Below, in pieces: positions 24,497 through 33,805 of a stretch of DNA of 64,000 nt. Position numbers and translations under genes: made by a program. Origin of the DNA: DAOUKH01 sp965219875 (GTDB lineage: Bacteria > Chloroflexota > Dehalococcoidia > SHYB01); contig CBDCOW010000001.1 in assembly GCA_965219875.1 (NCBI GenBank), positions 992,001-1,056,000 on the forward strand. Direction: 5' to 3'. Positions within the stretch are counted from its first letter, which is position 1; each line of letters opens with the position of its first letter. The notes beneath the pieces were generated by a model, which searched no databases, was not told where the DNA came from, and worked only from the letters and a program-made list of their open reading frames with translations.

Positions 24497-24538
24497 CCGC
24501 GCGCCGTTCCGGTGGTAAAATCGCCTAGGTCCGCGCGT

Positions 24539-24615
24539 GCCCCTGTAGCTCAGGTGGACAGAGCAACGGTTTCCTAAACCGTGTGTCGCGCGTTCGAGTC
24601 GCGCCAGGGGTACCA
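24539..24615 (+). tRNA. tRNA-Arg (anticodon CCT)
   Basis: A 77-nt cloverleaf. The acceptor GCCCCTG (24539-24545) pairs with CAGGGGT, with a G-U first pair. The D-stem is GCTC/GAGC. The anticodon stem ACGGT/ACCGT carries loop TTCCTAA with anticodon CCT, reading AGG. The T-arm is GCGCG-TTCGAGT-CGCGC. The 3' CCA (24613-24615) is encoded. Confidence 0.95.
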
Positions 24616-24817
24616 GGACGTACTGTAGGTAGAACCGCGCCGTTGAGCGCGACCTCCACCACGACCTCGGCGCGTATAGTGGCTCGCACGGCGCTGACTT
24701 CTCTGGAGGGTTCGTGCGCGCGTCGCAGCATCAGACCCGGTGGCCTAGGGCCGCGCGGAACTGCCGGTAGTTGGAGGCGGTTCATGGCTCCATCAGTCCC
24801 TAGTTCGCCACACTAGG
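24616..24817. other. Intergenic region without a recognised gene
   Basis: Between tRNA-Arg and the permease gene I see no supported open frame or clear terminator. A minus-strand frame here is the usual false reading across the tRNA. Confidence 0.6.
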
Positions 24818-25723
24818 CTACGGTCCCGACACTCGAACGTCCGCCCCTCTAAGTCTGGGATCAAGAAGATCGCGCGCCGCGTCGCCCATGGCGGCAAAGC
24901 CGAATACCGAGAACGTTATGAATAAGGCGGAGGAAATCGTGAGCCAGGGCGCCGTGTTGGCGTGCTGCCGGACACCTTCAGAGAGCATCCTGCCCCATGA
25001 GGGCTCAGGCGGCGGCGACGCAACTCCTAAGAAGCTCAGGGCCGCGACGACGACGATCGCCCATCCGATCTGGTTCGTGACGAGCACCATCAGGGAAGCC
25101 AGGGTGTTCGGTGCAATGTGCCGGAAGATGATCCTTGAGTCCGAGGCCCCGAGTGATCGGGCTGCTTCCACGTAAACCTCTTCCTTGGCGCTCAGGGTCA
25201 CCGAACGCACGACCCGGCTTGCTATCGGCACGACGACGACCGCGAGGGCGATGACGACGTTGATATCGCTAGGTCCCAAGAGAGAGACGATGGACAGGGC
25301 CAGGATCAGGGTGGGCAACGAGAGGAGTCCATCTATGACCCGCTGTATGCCGAGGTCCACCCACCCTCCGTGAAAACCGCTGACGAGTCCCAAGAGGGCC
25401 CCGATAAGGCTGCCCACGACGACGGAGACCACCGAGACAAAAAGGACGGGGCGGGCGCCGACGATGAGGCGGCTGAGTTGATCGCGGCCAAAGTTATCCG
25501 TGCCGAGCAGAAACGTCCCGCCGGGCCCCTCGAACAGATTGTCGTAGTGCGCTTCGAGGGGATCGAAGGGGGCGATCAGAGGGCCAAAGGCCGCGAGCAC
25601 CGAGGCGACCAGCACGACGACGGCGCCGATGGCCCCCAAAGGCTTCGCCCGCGCCGTACGAAGCATAATGAGCGAAACGCCGCAGCAGCGGGTCACAAAG
25701 CCTGTGAGCCTTCGGTTAAACAC
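24818..25723 (-). CDS. ABC transporter permease, DppC/OppC type
   Basis: A 301-residue permease: N-terminal anchor 'KPLGAIGAVVVLVASVLAAFGPLIAPFDP', 'FLLGTDNFGRDQLSRLIVGARPVLFVS', further helices, EAA loop 'YVEAARSLGASDSRIIFRHIAPNTLASLMVL' and end 'AARDLLDPRLRG'. It is the last gene of the operon running from the frameshifted binding protein at 31979 through two sulfatase-like genes and a DppB-type permease. No ATPase gene follows. The start codon at 25723 gives a slightly long N-terminus; an internal ATG near residue 20 is possible. Confidence 0.92.
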   Translation of the reverse strand: MFNRRLTGFVTRCCGVSLIMLRTARAKPLGAIGAVVVLVASVLAAFGPLIAPFDPLEAHYDNLFEGPGGTFLLGTDNFGRDQLSRLIVGARPVLFVSVVSVVVGSLIGALLGLVSGFHGGWVDLGIQRVIDGLLSLPTLILALSIVSLLGPSDINVVIALAVVVVPIASRVVRSVTLSAKEEVYVEAARSLGASDSRIIFRHIAPNTLASLMVLVTNQIGWAIVVVAALSFLGVASPPPEPSWGRMLSEGVRQHANTAPWLTISSALFITFSVFGFAAMGDAARDLLDPRLRGADVRVSGP

Positions 25724-25735
25724 CGTACCGCCCCG

Positions 25736-26695
25736 TCATGTTTCGTACCGAATCCTCGGATCCAACCAGCTATACAAGCCATCGATCACAAGATTCAACG
25801 ACAGGATCATGACGGCAAACAACGTCACGATCGTTTGGACCGTAATCCATTCCCGGTTGAAGATGGCATCGACCATCCGCGAGCCGATTCCCGGAAGTAC
25901 GAAAATGTCCTCCACGATCACCGCTCCCGCCAGCAGCGTGCCGGCCTGCACGCCGGCTACGGTGAGAATTGGGAGCAAGGCATTACGCAGCGCATGCCGT
26001 CCGATGACAACCCCCGAAGGCAGCCCCTTGGCCCGCGCGGTGCGCACGTAGTCCTGCCGCAGGACTTCCAACATGGAGGAGCGCGTCATCCTCGCCAATG
26101 CGGCCGAATTGCTATGCCCCAGTACCAGTGCAGGGAAAATCAACTGCGTCAGATTCTCCAGCGGGTCGTCGGCAAGCGACACGAACTCCAATGGGGGAAT
26201 CCAACGGAAGTATTTAATCAGGACGAGGAAAACGAGAGCTCCGACCAGGAAGTTGGGCATTGCCAGGCCGGATATAGCGAACGTCCTCCCAAGATAGTCC
26301 CAAATGGAGTCTTGCTTGATCGCCCCAATCACGCCCACGGGAATCGCTATCGCGAAGCTGATCAGCAGAGAGAGCGCGGCCAGTTCGGCCGTCACGGGGA
26401 GTTTCCTGGCGATGTCGTTGAACACGGGCTCGCCGGTGACCAGGGACGTGCCTCCGTTGAGGCGCACCATGTCCCAAAGCCAGTTCAGATACTGGGTGAC
26501 GAGAGCCCGGTCCAGCCCGAGCTCCGCGCGGAGCTCGTCGTATTGCTCCCGGTCCAACGTCAGCCTGCCGTCGTCGGTGAGGAAGTTCAGGGCGACGTCC
26601 CCCGGCAGGAGCCTGAACATGTAGAAGATCACCAGGGAGACCACGAGCACCGTGGGGACCATCAAGAGGAGGCGCCGGGTCAGATAGTTCTGCAT
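25736..26695 (-). CDS. ABC transporter permease, DppB/OppB type
   Basis: A 319-residue permease with 'MQNYLTRRLLLMVPTVLVVSLVIFYMFRLLPGDVA', six membrane spans, EAA loop 'EVLRQDYVRTARAKGLPSGVVIGRHALRNALLPILT' and the C-terminal 'YSWLDPRIRYET'. It is 12 bp upstream of the DppC-type gene and 258 bp downstream of the first sulfatase-like gene. Together with the binding protein at 30146-31979 it would form an importer for the compounds processed by the sulfatase-like enzymes. Confidence 0.92.
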   Translation of the reverse strand: MQNYLTRRLLLMVPTVLVVSLVIFYMFRLLPGDVALNFLTDDGRLTLDREQYDELRAELGLDRALVTQYLNWLWDMVRLNGGTSLVTGEPVFNDIARKLPVTAELAALSLLISFAIAIPVGVIGAIKQDSIWDYLGRTFAISGLAMPNFLVGALVFLVLIKYFRWIPPLEFVSLADDPLENLTQLIFPALVLGHSNSAALARMTRSSMLEVLRQDYVRTARAKGLPSGVVIGRHALRNALLPILTVAGVQAGTLLAGAVIVEDIFVLPGIGSRMVDAIFNREWITVQTIVTLFAVMILSLNLVIDGLYSWLDPRIRYET

Positions 26696-26953
26696 GGGGC
26701 TGGCCCTGGATTCTCCCTATTCGGCCCTCGGTCGGCTTTGCGGGGCGGCAGTCCGGCCCAGGGCGGAAATCATCCAGGCTCCGCGGCCCGATGGGTTAGG
26801 CCGGGCGCAACGGCCTTTGCGGCCGCTCGCATGCACGGCGCTCTTGTTTCTCTCGGCGGACGTCGGCGCTCGTTCCCGGCACCTATGAAGTGGTCTAGGG
26901 GCCGGTGGAGCCGAGGGCTCAGCCGTGGAGCTTGTGCGGATTTGAGCACTCCG
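26696..26953. other. 258-bp gap inside the ABC/sulfatase cluster
   Basis: No supported gene. It lies between the sulfatase-like gene and the permeases, so a separate promoter for the permeases could lie here, but no convincing -35/-10 pair was found. Confidence 0.5.
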
Positions 26954-28399
26954 CTAGAGCTTCAGCTCGAGACGGGGCGTCTGCAGATCGGGAGCGACAT
27001 TGGTATCCCGCATGAACTTCACGAGATACTGATGAAGGTCTCTGGCTAACTCTGGCCGCGCGGAGATTACGTTTCGTTCCTGCCGCGGGTCCGATTGCAG
27101 GTTGTACAACGCGGACAACCCCGGCTCGACGTTGTAGAGCAGTGCCCAATCCCCGGCGTTGATGGTAATCGTCGAGTATGGCCCCTTCCGCCGCAGCACG
27201 TTGTCGACGTACCGGACGGCGTCGCCGGGGTTGGTCAAGGGCTCGCTGCTGATGACGAACTCCCGGCCCGGCGCCGAGGGGTCGCGCATCTTCGGCAACA
27301 GTGAGATGCCTTCGACGAAATCGGGGATATCTTGGCCCAATGCATCCAGCACCGTAGGCATGACATCCACGGCGGACGTGAGCTGGTTATAGCTCCCGGG
27401 CCGGATTCCCGGCGCATGGATCAGCAGCGGAAGCAGGATGTTTTCCTCGTACAGTGGGTTGGGTCCCCAGGTGGCGTCCGGCGCCAACCAGTCCATGGCA
27501 CCGCCGTCGGCTTGGAACATCTTCCCGAAGAGTCCCCCGTGCTCACCGAAGTAGAACCCGTGGTCGGTGGTAAAGATGATGACGGTTTTTTCCATCAGGC
27601 CCAGGTTCTCGACGGTCCTGAGCAGATGGCCTATCCACGTGTCGACCATCGTGATCGACCCGCAGTAGGTGGCATGGGACTTCTTCAGCTTCTCCTCGGA
27701 GAAGCCGGGCGTATGCTGCCAGTAGCCATAGATGGGATAGATGATTTCGCCGTCGTAGCCGGGCCAGTACAGTTCCGTGTAGTAGGGAGGGGCGTCCCAC
27801 GGCTCGTGAGGGTCCCACGTGTCCACGTAGAGGAAGAAGTCTTCCTTGTAGTGCCGCTCCAGCCATCGCATGGCCATCGTGAACGTCTTGGGGGCGCAGT
27901 GGTCCGCCTCGTACCGCCAGGCGGCGCGCACGTCCCAGGACTCGTGCTGACTGTTCATTTGGGTCGCGTGACCGACAAGGGGCGGTTGACCCGGCCGGGG
28001 AGGCGGGGGGTCGAGGTCTTCTTCCCAATGGGTGCCGCTCATCAACTGGCCTTGGTTCATGAAGAAGGCTCCGAACCCCTGGTCGTAGTTCATCCCCGCG
28101 CGCACGTAGAAGGGGGTGTCGACCACGGCGGCCGTCGTGAAGCCTTTTCGGCCCAGTAGTTGCGCCAGCGTTACCGCCTCTTCCGGCAGCGGCCCCCACC
28201 CCATAAACGACAGAGTCCAGCGGCCTGTGTGGTGATCGGCTCGCCCCGGCATGGTGGGGAATGCCCCGGCGTAGTGCCTATCGAACCGGATGGACTTGGC
28301 CGCCAGTGCGTCGAGGGATGGCGTGTGCATGGCCCGCTTCCCGTACGCCCCGACGTGATCCTGGCGAACGGTGTCCGCGACGATCCAGATGACATTCAT
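26954..28399 (-). CDS. Sulfatase-like alkaline phosphatase superfamily hydrolase with Thr nucleophile
   Basis: A 481-residue cytoplasmic protein (no signal peptide) with sulfatase architecture: metal site 'IVADTVRQDHVGAYG', 'HTPSLDALAAKSIRFDRHYA', signature region 'FPTMPGRADHHTG' and 'IFTTDHGFYFGEHG' for the second metal site. In sulfatases the signature is C/S-x-P-x-R with Cys or Ser converted to formylglycine; here residue 49 is Thr (T-M-P-G-R), which cannot be converted. Thr nucleophiles occur in NPP-type phosphodiesterases of this superfamily, so a phosphoester or other substrate should be considered. A paralog lies 57 bp upstream in the operon. Confidence 0.88.
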   Translation of the reverse strand: MNVIWIVADTVRQDHVGAYGKRAMHTPSLDALAAKSIRFDRHYAGAFPTMPGRADHHTGRWTLSFMGWGPLPEEAVTLAQLLGRKGFTTAAVVDTPFYVRAGMNYDQGFGAFFMNQGQLMSGTHWEEDLDPPPPRPGQPPLVGHATQMNSQHESWDVRAAWRYEADHCAPKTFTMAMRWLERHYKEDFFLYVDTWDPHEPWDAPPYYTELYWPGYDGEIIYPIYGYWQHTPGFSEEKLKKSHATYCGSITMVDTWIGHLLRTVENLGLMEKTVIIFTTDHGFYFGEHGGLFGKMFQADGGAMDWLAPDATWGPNPLYEENILLPLLIHAPGIRPGSYNQLTSAVDVMPTVLDALGQDIPDFVEGISLLPKMRDPSAPGREFVISSEPLTNPGDAVRYVDNVLRRKGPYSTITINAGDWALLYNVEPGLSALYNLQSDPRQERNVISARPELARDLHQYLVKFMRDTNVAPDLQTPRLELKL

Positions 28400-28456
28400 T
28401 ACCGCCTCCCTTGCGGAGAAGTCTGCCGGGCTAGAGGTCGTTCAGAGATTGGCCCC

Positions 28457-29914
28457 TTAGAGCCGAAGTTCGGCACGTGTCTTGAAGAGGTGGGGCGCCA
28501 CGTTCGTGTCCCGCATGAACTGCACCAGCTTTTGATGAAGCTCTTTGGCCACGTCCGGGTGCTGGGAGATGACATTTTCTAGCTGCTTGGGATCCGATTT
28601 CAGGTTGTACAGCTCGGACTGCTGCGGTTCGGCTCCGTAGAGGAAGGACCAATCGTCCGTCGTTACCGTGATCATGGAGACCCCGGCACGCCGCCGAAGG
28701 AGATTGTCGACGTAGCGGACGGGGTCGCCGGGGTTGGTAAAGGGCTCGCTGCTCACCACGAACTCCCGGCCCGGCAGCGACGTATCGCGCATTTGTGGCA
28801 AAAGCGACCTGCCCTCAACGAAGCCGGGGATATCCTGTCCGAGGTAGTCCAGCACCGTAGGCATGATGTCAACCGCCGAGGTCAGCCGCTCGTAGACCCC
28901 CGGCGCGATTCCGGGGACATAGATCAGAAGCGGGACGAGGACATTCTCCTTGTAGAGAGGATTCGGGCCCCAGCTCGCGCCCCTGTCCGACCAATTGACC
29001 TGCGTGCCGTCGGCCCGCACCGGCGGGGACATCTTCCCGAAGATTCCCCGCTCGCCGAATTGGAACCCGTGGTCGGCGGTGACGACGATGGCGGTCTTCT
29101 CCATGAGGCCCATGTTCTCGACGGTCCTGAGCAGACGCCCGATCCAGGTGTCGACCATCGTGAGCTCCCCGCAGTAGGCGGCATGGGCCTTGTGGAGCAT
29201 CTCCTCCGTAACGCCCGGCGTTTCCTTCCAACGGCCGTAGATCGGATAGATCGTTTCGCCGTCGTAGTCCGGCCAGTACAACTCCGTGTAGTAGTTGGGG
29301 GCGTCCCAGGGCTCGTGGGGGTCCCAGGTGTCGACGTAGAGGAAGAAATCGTCCCTGTAGTGGCGCTCCAGCCATTGCGTGGCCAGGGTGATGGTCTGGG
29401 GGGCGCAGCGGTCCGATTCCAATCGCCAGGCGGCGCGCGCGTCCCAGGACTCGTGGTTGCGTGCCACGTGCGTGCCCCACGTCTGGACCCCTTTTTCCTC
29501 GTCCCGGGAGAAGCTAGCCGGGAACTTGTCGGGGTCGGTCCAGTGGTAGCCGCCCATCAACTGGCCATGGTAGGTAAAGAACGCTTGGAATCCCCGGTCG
29601 TAGTTCATCTCCGACCGCTGGTAGAAGGGGGTGTCGACCGCCGCGGCCGTGGTGAAGCCTCCTTGGACTAAGAGTTCGGCGAGAGTCTCCTGACCTTGCG
29701 GGAGCGGCCCCCAATCCATGAAGGACAAGCTCCACCGGCCTGTGTGGTAATCGGCCCGCGCCGGCATGGTGGGGAATGACGCGGCGTAATGGTTATTGAA
29801 CCGGACGGACCTGGCTGCCAGGGCGTCGAGGGATGGCGTGTGTATCTCCTTGTTGCCATACGCCCCGATGTGGTCTTGGCGGACCGTGTCCGCGACGATC
29901 CAGATGACATTCAT
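28457..29914 (-). CDS. Sulfatase-like alkaline phosphatase superfamily hydrolase with Thr nucleophile (paralog)
   Basis: A 485-residue paralog of the next gene, closely similar throughout ('MNVIWIVADTVRQDHIGAYG', 'HTPSLDALAARSVRFNNHYA', 'VVTADHGFQFGERG', 'YLGQDIPGFVEGRSLLP'). The signature reads 'FPTMPARADYHTG', again with Thr49 at the nucleophile position. CAGGAG lies ten bases before ATG 29914. The pair probably arose by tandem duplication and may have diverged in substrate; most differences cluster in the region around residues 125-165. Confidence 0.88.
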   Translation of the reverse strand: MNVIWIVADTVRQDHIGAYGNKEIHTPSLDALAARSVRFNNHYAASFPTMPARADYHTGRWSLSFMDWGPLPQGQETLAELLVQGGFTTAAAVDTPFYQRSEMNYDRGFQAFFTYHGQLMGGYHWTDPDKFPASFSRDEEKGVQTWGTHVARNHESWDARAAWRLESDRCAPQTITLATQWLERHYRDDFFLYVDTWDPHEPWDAPNYYTELYWPDYDGETIYPIYGRWKETPGVTEEMLHKAHAAYCGELTMVDTWIGRLLRTVENMGLMEKTAIVVTADHGFQFGERGIFGKMSPPVRADGTQVNWSDRGASWGPNPLYKENVLVPLLIYVPGIAPGVYERLTSAVDIMPTVLDYLGQDIPGFVEGRSLLPQMRDTSLPGREFVVSSEPFTNPGDPVRYVDNLLRRRAGVSMITVTTDDWSFLYGAEPQQSELYNLKSDPKQLENVISQHPDVAKELHQKLVQFMRDTNVAPHLFKTRAELRL

Positions 29915-30145
29915 TGCTTGCTCGCTCCTGAAAGCTCAAATATGAGAACAGTGTCCCTCGCGGCGACCCTGCTAGGCCCAACGCTCGTCCTAGATTCAGC
30001 CTTGTGCCGCGGGGGACTCCCGCCGTTCGACCCAACCCGACGCCGGGCCTTTGCGAAGGCGTCCTTCTCTCATCGCCTTGGCCCGTGGGGACACGGGCCG
30101 CGATAGGGATCCTCTCTGTTGGCGTGGAGCTCTCCACGCCGCCCC
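29915..30145. other. Intergenic region between binding-protein and sulfatase-like genes
   Basis: About 230 bp with short GC-rich inverted segments but no clear gene, tRNA or terminator with a U-tract. Confidence 0.5.
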
Positions 30146-31979
30146 TTAGTCCTGGAGCCAGATGTGGTCCCAGCGCTGATAACTCCAGTGCCCAACCGGA
30201 GGCGTGAAGCCCTTCACCTCTCCTTGGACGGGCCAGTATTGGCCCCTCCAAGTGAGCGGGATTCCGGGCACCACTTCCAGCATCCGTTGCTGGAGTTGCA
30301 GCACCAGTTCCTGCCGTTTGTTCGGGTCCGTCTCGGCGCTTTGCTGGCGGTAGAGGTTCTGCATCATCTCGTCGTCGAGGAGGTTCTTGCCACCCACCAA
30401 CACACAGGTGGAGCCGTCGGGATCGGGGAAGAGGACGTTGCAGCCGTCGGGACTGACCTCGAAGTCGCCCGCGGTTCTTCGGGCTGTCGACTCGGCGGCC
30501 GGAAGAACCAGCAGCTCGGATTTGATGCCGACGTGTTGGAGTTGGTCGCGGACGAACTCTCCTTCGGCGACGATGTACTCCACGCTAGTGGTGAGCAGCT
30601 CGACCTCAAGCCCGTCGGCGTAGCCCGCCTCCGCCAGCAGCCTCCTCCCTTCGGCGCGGTCTTGCTCCAGTTCATCGCCCGACCGATAGCCGGGCACTTT
30701 GGCAAGCTCTTCATCGGATAGGCCCCACCCCGGCGGACCCACCAGCGGACCCGCCGCTCTGGTCGAGCCCGGCAAGACCTTCAGCGCGGCCGAGCGGTCC
30801 ATGGCGAGGAACGCCGCCCTGCGGACCCGTACGTCGTCCCAGGGACTCACGTTGGTGTTGATGACCACGAGGTTGATGGCCAAGGGGTCATGCGGCCAGG
30901 GGACCAGGTCCACCACGGTACTCCGCAGATCGTCAAGGTCGCTCTGATTCACGACGTAGGTCGCGGCGGCGCCGAGCATGTCGAGCCTGCCGGCTTTGAA
31001 GCCCGCCAATCGTGTGTTGAAGTCCCTGATGAAGATGAACTTCACCGCATCGAGGTAAGGCAGTCCCTCCTTGAAGTAGTTAGGGTTGCGGAGGAATTCC
31101 ACGGAGACTCCCTTGTTGTAGTCTCCTTCCGTGAAGGGGCCGGTGCCCACGGACGGGCCGGCGTCCAAGTTTCCGCCCGCGGCTTCGCGGACATGCTGGG
31201 CGTAGATGGGAGTCTGAATGATGGCCAGGGCCGAGAGGAACGAGGCCCGCGGCTGTTGCAGGGTCACGGTCAGCGTCCTGTCGTCGGGCGTGGCCATGGA
31301 GACGATGTCTTTCAGCTGGGGCGCGATCCTTCCCTGCTGATTCTCAAGAGAGTACATGGCGTCGCCGGCGGTAAAGGCTTGGCCGTCGTGCCATGTGACG
31401 TCATCCCGGAAGTGGAACGTGAAGGTCGGGCCGTCCGCCTCCCACCGCTCGGCCAGGTCGGGGATGAAGTCCCCCATCGGAGGCTGCCAGTTGAAGGTGA
31501 TGATGTTGTTATAGACGTGGGGAGCCCAGGCGCCCAAGAATGTGATGGACCTCGCCGTCGATGGGTCCACCCTGCCGGGGTCGCCGAGTGAGGGGAGGAC
31601 CAACGTGCCGCCTCGCTTGACGTCCGCCGTCGGCTGCGGCGTCACCGTCGGCGGCGGGGTTGGCGTGGGCTGCGGGGTTGGCGTGAGCTGCGGTGTCGGC
31701 TGCATTACCGATATGGGGGTTGGCGTGGGCTGCGGCGTCGGCTGCATTACCGATATAGGGGTCGCCGTGGGCTGCGGCGTCGGCTGCATTACCGATATGG
31801 GGGTCGGAGTGGGCTGCGGCGTCGGCTGCATTACCGGATATGGGGGTCGCCGTGGGCTGCGGCGTCACTGTCGGGGCGGGTGTGGCCGTCGGACTGGCCT
31901 CTCCCCCGCATGCCGCCACGATCATCGCCAGGACCGCGGCTACCGCAACTAGCGTGAACAACTGTGTTCGTCGCTTCAT
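30146..31979 (-). CDS. ABC transporter solute-binding lipoprotein (peptide type), frameshifted in its repeat linker
   Basis: The start MKRRTQLFTLVAVAAVLAMIVAAC (ATG 31979, GAGG eight bases upstream) gives a lipoprotein signal and lipobox. The linker then reads TPAPTVTPQPTATPIS and enters a 42-bp repeat array encoding QPTPQPTPTPISVM units. The first unit on the coding strand has one extra base (near 31836), so the frame breaks there; the rest of the protein continues in another frame to 30146. That part is a normal family-5 binding protein ('GGTLVLPSLGDPGRVDPSTARS', 'DDVRVRRAAFLAMDRSAALKVL', 'GRRLLAEAGYADGLEVELL'). It is either a sequencing or replication slip, or a switchable phase-variable linker. 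It heads the operon with the sulfatase-like genes and permeases. Confidence 0.85.
31693..31861 (-). repeat. Four tandem 42-bp units inside the binding-protein gene
   Basis: Units at 31693-31734, 31735-31776, 31777-31818 and 31819-31861 encode QPTPQPT(P/A)TPISVM. The last is 43 bp because of an extra G at 31836/31837. The array codes for protein and has no spacers, so it is not a CRISPR. Confidence 0.9.
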
Positions 31980-32183
31980 GAAATGCACCTCTCCCAAGCC
32001 GGCCCCTTGATCGGTCTAGGCCGACTGTTATCCGTCCCATCCCCTGCGCTTCGATCCGCGACTATGCGGCCATGGAGTCTGTACCGCGGCATGGTACTAC
32101 GCCCTGAAAGGAGGGGTCAATATTAAGAAACCCTTCACAGATAGCTGCCGGCTGCGGAGGGCTATCGACCGGGGCTGCCGTAC

Positions 32184-32289
32184 CTAGCCCGCGCCACTCA
32201 GCTTCGGGTCCCAGTGGTCGCGGAGCGCGTCGCCGAGCAGGTTGAAGGCGAACACCGCCAGCGCGATCGCGGCGTCCGGGAAGACAGCG
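32184..32289 (-). pseudogene. Remnant of a DppC-type permease C-terminus
   Basis: On the minus strand these bases encode FPDAAIALAVFAFNLLGD followed by ALRDHWDPKLSGAG and a stop at 32184-32186. This is the standard end of an OppC/DppC permease (compare 'LAGDTIRDVLDPRLRGA' at 7912). Everything upstream is missing: the homology stops abruptly at ~32289, where a plus-strand ATPase fragment begins. It is probably a leftover of another transporter operon cut by a rearrangement. Confidence 0.75.
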
Positions 32290-33139
32290 GAAGTTTCTCA
32301 TCACCGGTTCGGCCAACCTGCTGCTCATGCGCCAGGTCTCCGAGTCCCTCGCGGGCCGGGCAAGTTATTAGACCCTCTGGCCGATGACCCGGCGCGAGCA
32401 GCAGGGCCTCGGGCGCGGAGGCATCTGGGGGAAATTGCTTGACGCCCGGGACGAGGAGTGGCTCGACTTGGTGGCGACCCATCCAGGGGAACCGGCGGAC
32501 TGGCGGATGCTGGCGCGCCGGGGCGGCTTCCCCTCCCAGCCCTCCATCTCGAAACCGATCATGACCGGACGATCTGGTTTGACGGCTACGTGCGAACCTA
32601 CCTGGAACGCGACCTGCAACAGCTCTCGTCGATCTCGGCATTGCCCGACTTCCGGCGGTTGATGAGCGCGTCCTGCCTGTGCATGGGCCAGCTCGTCAAC
32701 CAGACGGAGCTTGGTCGTGACGTGGCGCTGCCGCAGCCGCATCAAACGGCTGATCAAGTCGCCGAAGCTCTATTGGGGTGACACCGGGGTGGCGCTGCAC
32801 CTCACGCAGGAAGCCGAGCCCGGGGGCGCTCATCTGGAGAACCTCGTCCTGGACGATCTGTTGACCCGGCGAGACGCACGGCTCGACCGTGCTGAGGTCT
32901 TCTACTGGCGCACGTCGATAGGCGAGGAGGTCGACTTCGTTGTCGAAACGGGAGACCGCCTGCTGCCCATCGAAGTCAAGGCGACGGAACGGCCGCGCCT
33001 CCGAGACATCGCTCACCTGCGCGCCTTCCGCGCTGAGTACGGCGATAAGGCAAGGGCCGGTCTCTTGTTGCACGCGGGTGCAACGCTCGAATGGCTCGCG
33101 CCGGATGTGCTCGCTGCACCCTGGTGGAGCGTGCTCTGA
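32288..33139 (+). pseudogene. Decayed AAA ATPase with DUF4143 domain
   Basis: Fragments in shifting frames match one family in order: 'RKFLITGSANLLLMRQVSESLAGRA' (AAA sensor region), then a stop and a frameshift, 'WFDGYVRTYLERDLQQLSSISALPDFRRLMSAS' and 'GQLVNQTELGRDV' (start of DUF4143), another shift, and 'RLIKSPKLYWGDTGVALHL...VFYWRTSIGEEVDFVVETGDRLLPIEVKATERPRLRDI' (C-terminal nuclease-like region with the E-V-D...E-V-K signature). The Walker A half is absent. At least two frame changes and a stop make it non-functional. Such genes are frequent mobile accessory genes. Confidence 0.8.
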
Positions 33140-33335
33140 CACACCGGCCGGCATGGCTGACGCGGAGGCAGTGACGCGTCGCCCCGTCGAAGCGACAGGA
33201 CCCGGCCTACAGCGCCACCACCCATGCAAAAGTTCTCCCTATAGTCAAGGCAGGGGTGCCAGGCTGGACGAAATCGAGAACCTTCATGGGTTGGACACAA
33301 TAGCAACGGAAAATTGCGGTATTCATGGTCGGCAG

Positions 33336-33410
33336 ACTTAGGCCCAGGAGTGGGCAAGCGGATCTAACAGCCCACTCCTGGGGTTCGAGTCCTCTTTGGT
33401 GGGCCTAAGT
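33336..33410. other. 75-nt structured element with nested inverted repeats and a T-arm-like segment
   Basis: An outer perfect 11-bp inverted repeat (ACTTAGGCCCA 33336-33346, TGGGCCTAAGT 33400-33410) encloses an overlapping perfect 13-bp repeat (CCCAGGAGTGGGC 33343-33355, GCCCACTCCTGGG 33370-33382). The segment GGGGTTCGAGTCCTC (33381-33395) looks like a tRNA T-arm, and the total length is tRNA-like. No standard D-arm or anticodon arm can be drawn, so it is not called a tRNA. It could be a decayed tRNA or an attachment site. Confidence 0.45.
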
Positions 33411-33607
33411 GGACGGCAGACAGAACTGTCTTCGAGATGTGGTTGGGGGCTCTGTGAGCCTACCGAGGCACTCTACCCAGCCAACAACTACGGAACGACA
33501 TTGGGGGGCCAATTGTTCCCCATGTCATCTAGCGAGCAGGGCATCCAATCAGACACCACGGAGCAGTGGCTCACAGTACAGGTCAACATTAGGAAGGCTT
33601 AGGTAGG
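33411..33607 (+). other. Unassigned sequence between the structured element and the HEPN-like gene
   Basis: A short plus-strand frame ends at 33602 with 'DTTEQWLTVQVNIRKA', which looks protein-like, but no start, ribosome-binding site or family supports it. It may be the tail of another decayed gene. Confidence 0.25.
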
Positions 33608-33805
33608 TTAAGGGTCACCTCCCTCGACTGCCCACGGAACAAGCTCTACCTGTCCTCGCCATTCCTGAGTTAGGCGATTTCCGTACTTTCCGGCATAGCC
33701 GAATTTTTTCAGCAACATCAATTCCACATACCAGAGACCGAGCTCGCGGGCTTGTGCGTAGATTCGGCCGGATGAGATGCCGCGTTTCATGTCCGAATGA
33801 ACTAG

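Noticed and set aside
24525..24785. Minus-strand 86-residue frame with 'GATRTRDTRFRKPLLCPPELQGH'
   Set aside because: It is the well-known false protein read antisense through a tRNA gene; the tRNA-Arg here explains it.
25370..27049. Plus-strand 559-residue frame
   Set aside because: It is antisense to the two permease genes, has no family features and biased composition typical of GC-rich shadows.
31693..31861. Regular 42-bp repeats considered as CRISPR
   Set aside because: No spacers; the units are contiguous and encode a Pro/Thr linker.
33336..33410. Calling this a tRNA gene
   Set aside because: Only a T-arm-like segment is convincing; D and anticodon arms cannot be drawn.
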